A stretch of 64,000 nt of DNA from Diplolepis rosae (lineage: Eukaryota > Arthropoda > Insecta > Hymenoptera > Diplolepididae). The stretch is taken from the NCBI GenBank assembly GCA_030998225.1, contig JAPYXD010000677.1, forward strand, positions 11,097,501 through 11,161,500, in the 5' to 3' direction. Both the position numbers and the translations under genes were made by a program. Shown piece by piece: positions 58,032 to 64,000 of this stretch. The notes under the pieces are model-generated. The model saw nothing but the letters and a program-made list of their open reading frames with translations. It made no database searches and had not been told where the DNA came from. The stretch's first letter is position 1. Each line of letters starts with the position of its first letter.

Positions 58032-58526
58032 TTAAAAGATATTATTTTCCATCCAAAACCTCTTCAAAATTAGCATAAAAATTATAAATTCAATTATGTG
58101 TACTTGAGCACTTGAGTTTGTCTCATCCACTTCCATCCACCAATTGGGTCCATTTGTGAAAAATTCATATTTAATATGAATCTTATTTTTCATTTTCTTC
58201 AATTCATGCGAGTATTCATATTTAAGAGGGTCATTCGAAAGATTTTGGAAACATTTACGGTGTTTGTTGACTTTTTCAAAACGAATGGGATAGTCTGAGT
58301 TTTTTCGAGTCCTAAAAAGCCCGACGAGTAAACCATTCACAAGTATTGGAGCTCCAGGATCATCCTGAAAAAAATATAATATATGAAATAATATTTTATT
58401 AATTTCCTTGAAAATTATCATCTTCACTGGTACCATTCCGGAGCAATATCATTTGTGCTTTATCGCCGTAATTATCAGATTCTGGAAATTAAAACTCCAT
58501 TCACTTTTTGTAAGATCATTTCTATC
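58032..58526 (-). pseudogene. Degenerate trypsin-like serine protease fragment, two exons
   Basis: Minus-strand exons 58526-58428 (99 bases) and 58364-58032 (333 bases, to TAA), joined in phase 0 through CCA|GTGAAG and TTTTTTTCAG|GAT. The second exon opens DDPGAPILVNGLLVGLF, which lines up with the GDSGGPLVVNGxLVG block of S1 proteases but has Pro at the catalytic Ser position. The first ends YCSGMVP, comparable to the FCAG element, and has an in-frame TGA two codons before that Cys. The C-terminus (about 90 residues, rich in Lys, ending FWMENNIF) does not resemble the normal S1 tail. Either a dead gene or a non-catalytic homologue with an assembly error; other exons were not found. Confidence 0.4.
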
Positions 58527-61125
58527 CTGAAGATATAAAAGAAATATTTTAATAATTAAATCTTTTTATAAAGCGTTTTAAATTGATTATAACTAAATAT
58601 TTTATAAAATTTTCTATTCTTGTAACTCAAATAAACGAAAACTTTTTGATTAGATTTGAGTTTTTCAAATCTTGTTATAACTTTTAAACTTCGATAAACG
58701 AAAAAACTTATTAAAACTTTATCATTTTCCGACGTAAAAATTGAAATTTATTTTTTACAATTTATCTGCTGTTATTATTATTATATAATATTATTTTTTA
58801 CTATTATAACAGTAATAAGTTATCAGGTATGGATTGAAAAATACTTTAATCCAAACGAAATATTTTCTTGGTTCAAACGAAATTATCAAAACGCTTTCAT
58901 TTTTTTTAAAAAACATTTTCACTCAAAGTTAGCGAATTGTAAGAAATTAAGTTTATTTTTTCGCAGCTTGTGTGTCAAAAGATCTTTTTGTTGGCAACTA
59001 TTCTTAAATTGACATATTCTTTCTTATTTTGAAAGCTTTCAGGCAACCTAGCTGCATTGTTGGGACCACTTTAAAAATGAATGGCCCCTAGGGCCGTTTT
59101 AAGATCGACGCACACTTTTCTTCATTGCAGGTCAAACGTAAGGTGTGAAAATATGGTATAGATCTTTGAAATTCTGTAGTGTATATAAATATATCCTATT
59201 CTAACTAATAAAGCATTTAACAAATGTCAATATCTTGACGGATATTGATTGTATATACTGAAAAATAAATAAAATTGGAAAACAATATTCCAATTAATTG
59301 ATTGTGAAATCAGAAATTATATTTCTGGAAAATTGAAACTTGATTGAATTTGAATTACCGTTTTTGTCCAGAAAATATTTCAAGATTGATAAAGTTATTC
59401 TGGGCATAAAATGGTAAATTTTTGAAAGCAATATACATATATAATACAATGTAACGCGATTGTCTGACTAAAATGGACTTTAACTACTGAAAATCTTGAA
59501 CTTTTTAAAATCTGAATAATTTCAGTCTGGATATATAAATTATGATGAATCACTTCTATTTGAAAGTAATTGAGTGACTCCATATTTCTATTGCTAAGTT
59601 TAGAGATAAAGAATTCCATAATATGGCCTAGAATTTCATAATTAGCGAATCGCATGTCTTTCAGTCACTATAATCTACGAGTCGAATGTTCCCTTTGTTT
59701 ATAAGTTTTTCATTCATCTATTTTTATTTATCAATCACACAAACAGAAGTGAATAAATCTAACAATATTTCGTATATAATCTGAGCTGCCTTATCAAAAA
59801 TTAAAGCGACCATTATTCGAATCTAAATCGTGATTTAGAGTTTTATGATCATCGCATAAACAACTTTGAACAAAAAGTTTCTTTCTGATCAAATAAAAGA
59901 AACTTTTGATATTGATTAATTAATTAGAAATATAAATGCTCTTTTATCATTTATTGTCTGACCAAACACTGGATTTATCTACTGAACAGTGATTGTTTCC
60001 TGGAACGATAAAATATAACAATCAAAAAATCTAAATTCATGTTGACACGTCTCCTCTTTTTCTTTGGTCAGTTATTTATAGAATTCTAGAAATTCATTTT
60101 CTTAAAATGAAGTTATATTTACTTTTATGATGGAAAGTTGTAGATAAAATCAGTAAGACATGATTAGAATCCAGTCCTGAAGAGAAAAAAAAATAAAAAT
60201 ACACGAAGAGATGAAAAAATAGGGGTAAGGCTCATTTGCATTGCGTGACAAGGCGTTTTCCATGCTAGTGACCCTTTACGTGTTACTTCCTATAGAAGTC
60301 ACGTGTATGGGTACCTTGCATGTCGTTACTTCTCTCCTCTTACCTTCACCCACACTACGCATTGAAGTTTTTGCCATTCTTTATTTTTGTGCACACTTTT
60401 TTCATCGCTCGAGTCGTCAGCCTTGCCATTCCATTTATTGATGAAGTATTTTTACACCAAAAATAACTCTTAGAGATTGGCTCAAAAGATTTGAAATACC
60501 TTTCTTTTAATTTAAAAATCATCAGTTGTATAAGCAATAATTCATAATTTAATCGTAGTACTTTGCTCATCAAAAGATAACTTAGATTCTCAGTGGATAT
60601 CTTGCATTTGTATAATTACGCGAAAATAGACGGATATGAAATATTACAATTACGTCAATTGCAATGAAATTTCATTTATTAATCCAGCTCCTATTCAAAG
60701 CTTTGATGTATTCGAAGTACCAGAAAGAGAACCGAGTTCTTTTCAATTAGCCTTTTAAAAATATGCAGAAGCCCACGCAATTCTCTAAAGGCTTTCAATA
60801 TAATAGTCAGTGGTATAATATATCTCAATGGATTCAAAGTTCGATTAATGAGAAAGTTAGAAAAGACTTTGAAAGCTCAGTGAACCGATGAAAGTTTTCG
60901 TCTCAGCGTGTCGATTGTCGAGATAATCGTTTCCTCTGCCGAAGAAATCCAATTAGCTGGTCATTAATAAAGGATACGGTTTGCTGCTGCATAATACTAT
61001 TTCTTGATGGTATTGTTAATGGTATTAATAGTTCAATCCGATATAATTCTAAACAATTAAACGTTGGCCAAGGAATTACCAAAGTAAATAAAATTTAACA
61101 CATAAATATTTCATATAAACTTCAC
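58527..61125. other. AT-rich stretch without a supported gene
   Basis: A minus frame of 86 codons at 59395-59655 (LNYFQIEVIHHNLYIQTEII within) could be an exon but is unrecognised. 60240-60440 and 60690-60980 are less AT-rich, with no clear coding content. GGCCCCTAGGGCC near 59083 is a short palindrome. Confidence 0.3.
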
Positions 61126-62410
61126 TTACAAGCAAAGCTACGGAAATGTCACTCGCCGATTCAAATGAAACTTTGCAAATTTGTAGAGTTCGGAAAAATA
61201 ATCGACATGTATTTTTGTGTATCGGCGAAGGTTCGAGTTTAAAGCTGGTAGCAACCCTTCGCATTTGAGGGGTAGTTTTCACGTTTGAATTGGAATCAGT
61301 TGAAGGATTTAAGGTAGTTGATCCACGAAAATTAGACCTCAGGCAAAAATAGATAATTTTGCTTTTAAGAATATCAATATTATTATTGAAGGGCTATTTT
61401 GGAAAAGAAAAGATTAATTCCCATGAACAAAATGTGAAATGCAAAAAAATAATTTTATTAATAAATTTTATTTTTGCCCCAACTTTTTTTCTTATCGCTT
61501 CTTACCAAATTTAAAAAAATTACAAATCACCTTTTCAAGAAAAAGATTCCCTACAACTTAACCATTTCTAATTTTTGAAGATGAATAAATTATTATCAAT
61601 TTCAGCAATTTGTTTATAAAAATTTTGTTTTGGAAAATGTATTTTTAATGACTTCAGCCATTAAAGAATTTATTTTTAAAAATCAGAAACGGTGAAGTTG
61701 TGAGAAATCTTTTCTCTGAAAAAATGATTCATGATTTATCAGAATCGCATAATTTTTTTAAATTTGGTAAGAAACAATAAGAAAAAAAGTTGGGTAAAAA
61801 AAAATGTATTAATAAAATTATTTTTCTGTGTTTCAAACTTTTTTCATGCAAAATAATCTTTTCTCTTCCAAAATAGCCCTTCAATAATAATATTGCTATT
61901 CTTGAAGGCAAAATTATCTATTTTTGCCTGAGGTCTAATTTTTGTGGATGAAAACTACCTTTAAAGGTGAAATGCTTTTTAGGGATTTTCGATGCCGCTG
62001 AATCCAAATTTGAGGTCAAAATTACAAAATTCAAGATGGCGGATCAAATATGGCACCCACACTCGATGTGTGAAGGGTGTTTTTTACGTTTTACTGGGAT
62101 CAATCGAGTGACTCGAAAGCCAAAAAGCTTCTAAGGGGTTTTCGAAGTCGCCGGATCCAAATTTGAGGTCAAAATTATAAAATTCAAAATGATGCTTCCC
62201 CCGTATCTTACATTAGCAGTGGTTTTTACGATTGAACTGGAATTCAAACGTGAAAACCACCCCTTAAATGCAAAGGGTAGTTTCCGCCTTTAAACTTGAA
62301 CCTTCGCTGATATAAAAAACATGTGTCGATTATTTTTCCGAACTCTAGAAATTTGCAAAGTTTTATTCGAATCGGCGAGTGACACTTCTGTAGCTTTACT
62401 TGTTAGTGAA
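61126..62410. mobile_element. Foldback element with ACAAGTAAAGCTAC ends (full copy)
   Basis: Left ACTTACAAGCAAAGCTACGG and right (mirrored) ACAAGTAAAGCTACAGAAGT, with arms sharing GTGTCACTCGCCGATTC, AATAATCGACA and the GAATTGGAATCAGTTGAAGG block. It is interrupted by the TTAA foldback at 61309-61964. Same family as 10690-11215. Confidence 0.85.
61309..61964. mobile_element. TTAA-flanked foldback element, copy 6 (nested)
   Basis: TTAA then GGTAGTTGATCCACGAAAAT at the left and ...GTGGATGAAAACTACC then TTAA at the right. The uninterrupted sequence in the 10.8-kb relative (GAAGGATTTAAAAGTTGAAA) shows that one TTAA was present before insertion and two after, so TTAA is the duplicated target. Confidence 0.9.
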
Positions 62411-62836
62411 AAAGAATTAAATTTATCTAGACGAATAACAGACACTCTAAATTTATGTTATAATTTGATTCGAAATTATTTAACTGATTTCATTTGCTCG
62501 ATAGAAATTTAATCAAATGGATACTTAAATTTACTTTCAGTTTAGCTTCTAACAGGTATAATTTTCCATTTTTTTGTCACACCTGAAAAGTCTATAGGAA
62601 ACCTCTTTTCTCTAATTGATTTTGAACCACGAACTTTGAACTCTTAATTGACCAAAATTTAATATTCTTCTTCTAAATTATTTAAATTTTTTTGAAATTA
62701 TTTTCAACGAATTTTAACTAGATGAGTTAATTTCTTCACAGGAAATCAATTTGCATATGTGATAAAATAATAATAAAATTATGAAAAGTGTTCCAAAAGA
62801 TATTATTGAATAAATGATTATGAGTTGAACTTACAA

Positions 62837-62997
62837 TTAGCAGCAGTAGTTGCTATAGATTTGCAGATTATTATCAATTTGCTGCTGGCATCCGTTTCTT
62901 GGTCCACTTTTCCGGAAGTAGATAACGCCGATTTGTGTCGGACGAGTTGGATACGACGTTCTTGATTTCACTGGCTCACAAAATTTAACAAACTTGG
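62837..62997 (-). CDS. Cys-rich terminal exon of an unidentified gene
   Basis: Acceptor TTATTTACTTCAAG, then two bases and 53 codons ending in TAA at 62839-62837. It reads KFVKFCEPVKSRTSYPTRPT, then GVIYFRKSGPRNGCQQQ and NNLQIYSNYCC at the C-terminus. The base composition is distinctly less AT-rich than the surroundings, the frame is open to the acceptor, and four Cys with a C-terminal CC suggest a small secreted disulphide-bonded domain. I do not recognise the family. The rest of the gene would lie at higher coordinates, perhaps outside the window. TTG/GTAAGT just after the stop is either chance or an alternative donor. Confidence 0.4.
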
Positions 62998-63445
62998 CTT
63001 GAAGTAAATAAGAAATGGATATAATTTTTTTTACAATGCTCCTTAATTAAATTCGTCTAAAGTCTAGTAGATGATCTTTTCACGCAAATTTTTTCATTCA
63101 ATTGATGTAATTTCCAAAGAAAAAGATTAGATTGTAAAAAAAAAAAATGATTTGAAAGGTAGCCAATTCTCGGAATTTAATCATTTAATTTTGCCTGAAT
63201 TTAAATTAGTAAGTTTGAAAACTACAAATAGTTTAATTTTTAGTTTCCAAGTTCAAAATTTTTGTTATTTGGTGAGTATTCAAGTTTACATTTTTAAAGT
63301 ATTGTTATTTTCCAACTCTCACAATTAGAACATACATACATCTTTATCACATGATTCGAAAAAAATTCTCCCCCTGACCAAATTTGGACTATTTTCAAAT
63401 GTAAAAAAAACTACTCTGTCAGAATTTGTACTAACTGAAAAACTA

Positions 63446-63657
63446 CACTCTCTAAATCTCAATTAGTGAAAAATGAACCACTTATGGTATTCAGTTTAAT
63501 TAACATTTCTACTGCTTATTAGTCACTTTTCTACTGATTCCTTTCCGGAAACTTTAAAACTACTGATAGAAATAGTATAAAATGAATACTATTTAGTCAA
63601 AATTGTCACTAAAGTGAATTAGTGCCTCACTTTGCACTAATTCAGATCTAGAGAGCA
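63446..63657. mobile_element. TACTCTCTAAA-family element, diverged
   Basis: ACACTCTCTAAATCTCAATT at the left and CAGATCTAGAGAG at the right. The interior repeats use TTAGTGA / TCACTAA words, not TCAGTGA, so it is an older or separate subfamily. Confidence 0.65.
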
Positions 63658-63699
63658 TAATTGAAATTGTTTATTTAAGAAATATTAATTTATGAATAA

Positions 63700-64000
63700 A
63701 TAGAATGTTCATTTAAAACTACATTTGCAAAGTCATAAAATTCAAAGGACTATGATACTGGTGAGTCAATCATTGAAGATAGGATTGTAAAGGAAAGGTA
63801 AGAGTGGAGGCGAAAGGAGTTGGTAATAACCTACAAGGCCAGTGAAACTGGAAGCTAGCTACAATTAGTGAGGGCAATATGTAAAATGAATTATCGCCCT
63901 GGGCTTTTGCAAAAGTTGTGTAGGTTATTATTACCGGCGACGTCCAATTCAATTACCCCAAAACATTAACAGGGCGCATCTCTCTGCAACCAGGCGATTG
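63700..64000. other. End of window, less AT-rich, no gene assigned
   Basis: GGTAATAACCTACA (63820) is mirrored by TGTGTAGGTTATTATTACC (63916), an inverted repeat about 80 bases apart. Open frames are short on both strands. Confidence 0.3.

Overview
The window looks like a stretch of an insect nuclear genome. It is strongly AT-rich, its one clear gene is split by large introns with GT-AG borders, and it carries Tc1/mariner-type and foldback DNA transposons. Hymenoptera is possible from the general look, but nothing here proves the order. There is no operon structure, no rRNA and no CRISPR. Almost every short open frame is chance or transposon-derived.

The main gene is a GDNF-family receptor alpha-like gene (Gfrl) on the plus strand. 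I reconstruct nine exons between 14169 and 31037. Their reading phases all join, giving 468 codons. They encode two Cys-rich GDNF-receptor repeats (14.2-20.2 kb), a Thr-rich mucin-like linker (26.7-27.0 kb) and a Cys-rich/hydrophilic distal region (28.1-31.0 kb). The signal-peptide exon and the real 3' end are not established. Two weak candidate exons (32.8 and 34.5 kb) could be downstream parts. On the minus strand there are two fragments: a degenerate trypsin-like serine protease piece (58.0-58.5 kb, with an in-frame TGA and the catalytic Ser motif altered) and a Cys-rich terminal exon (62.84-63.0 kb).

The rest is a dense mosaic of DNA transposons. 0.9-2.2 kb holds a 1.3-kb element with GC-rich ends that encodes a two-exon 85-aa protein. 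8.5-9.2 kb and 39.9-41.2 kb hold two related mariner-like (DD41D-type) elements, one internally deleted and one full-length but broken. At least seven copies or part-copies of a TTAA-flanked foldback family occur at 6.3, 12.8, 15.9, 16.5, 24.6, 49.3 and 61.3 kb, with a related half copy at 32.5 kb. Other families are the TACTCTCTAAA/TCAGTGA family (13.4, 13.7, 21.9, 36.8, 63.4 kb), AGATCT-rich palindromes (25.9, 44.8 kb), TACACTGA-ended elements (44.4, 46.2, 47.2, 55.5 kb), and a twice-present 1.1-kb repeat (38.3, 50.0 kb). A 1.39-kb element with a perfect 70-bp hairpin lies at 20.3-21.7 kb, and an 11-12 copy 106-bp tandem array at 54.4-55.5 kb. Several are nested in one another, which gives relative ages.

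What deserves most attention is the spliced gene inside the 0.9-2.2 kb transposon, the very long recent hairpins (20.5 and 47.2 kb), and the two palindromes built from about twenty GATC sites. All calls were made by reading the sequence; no database search was possible.
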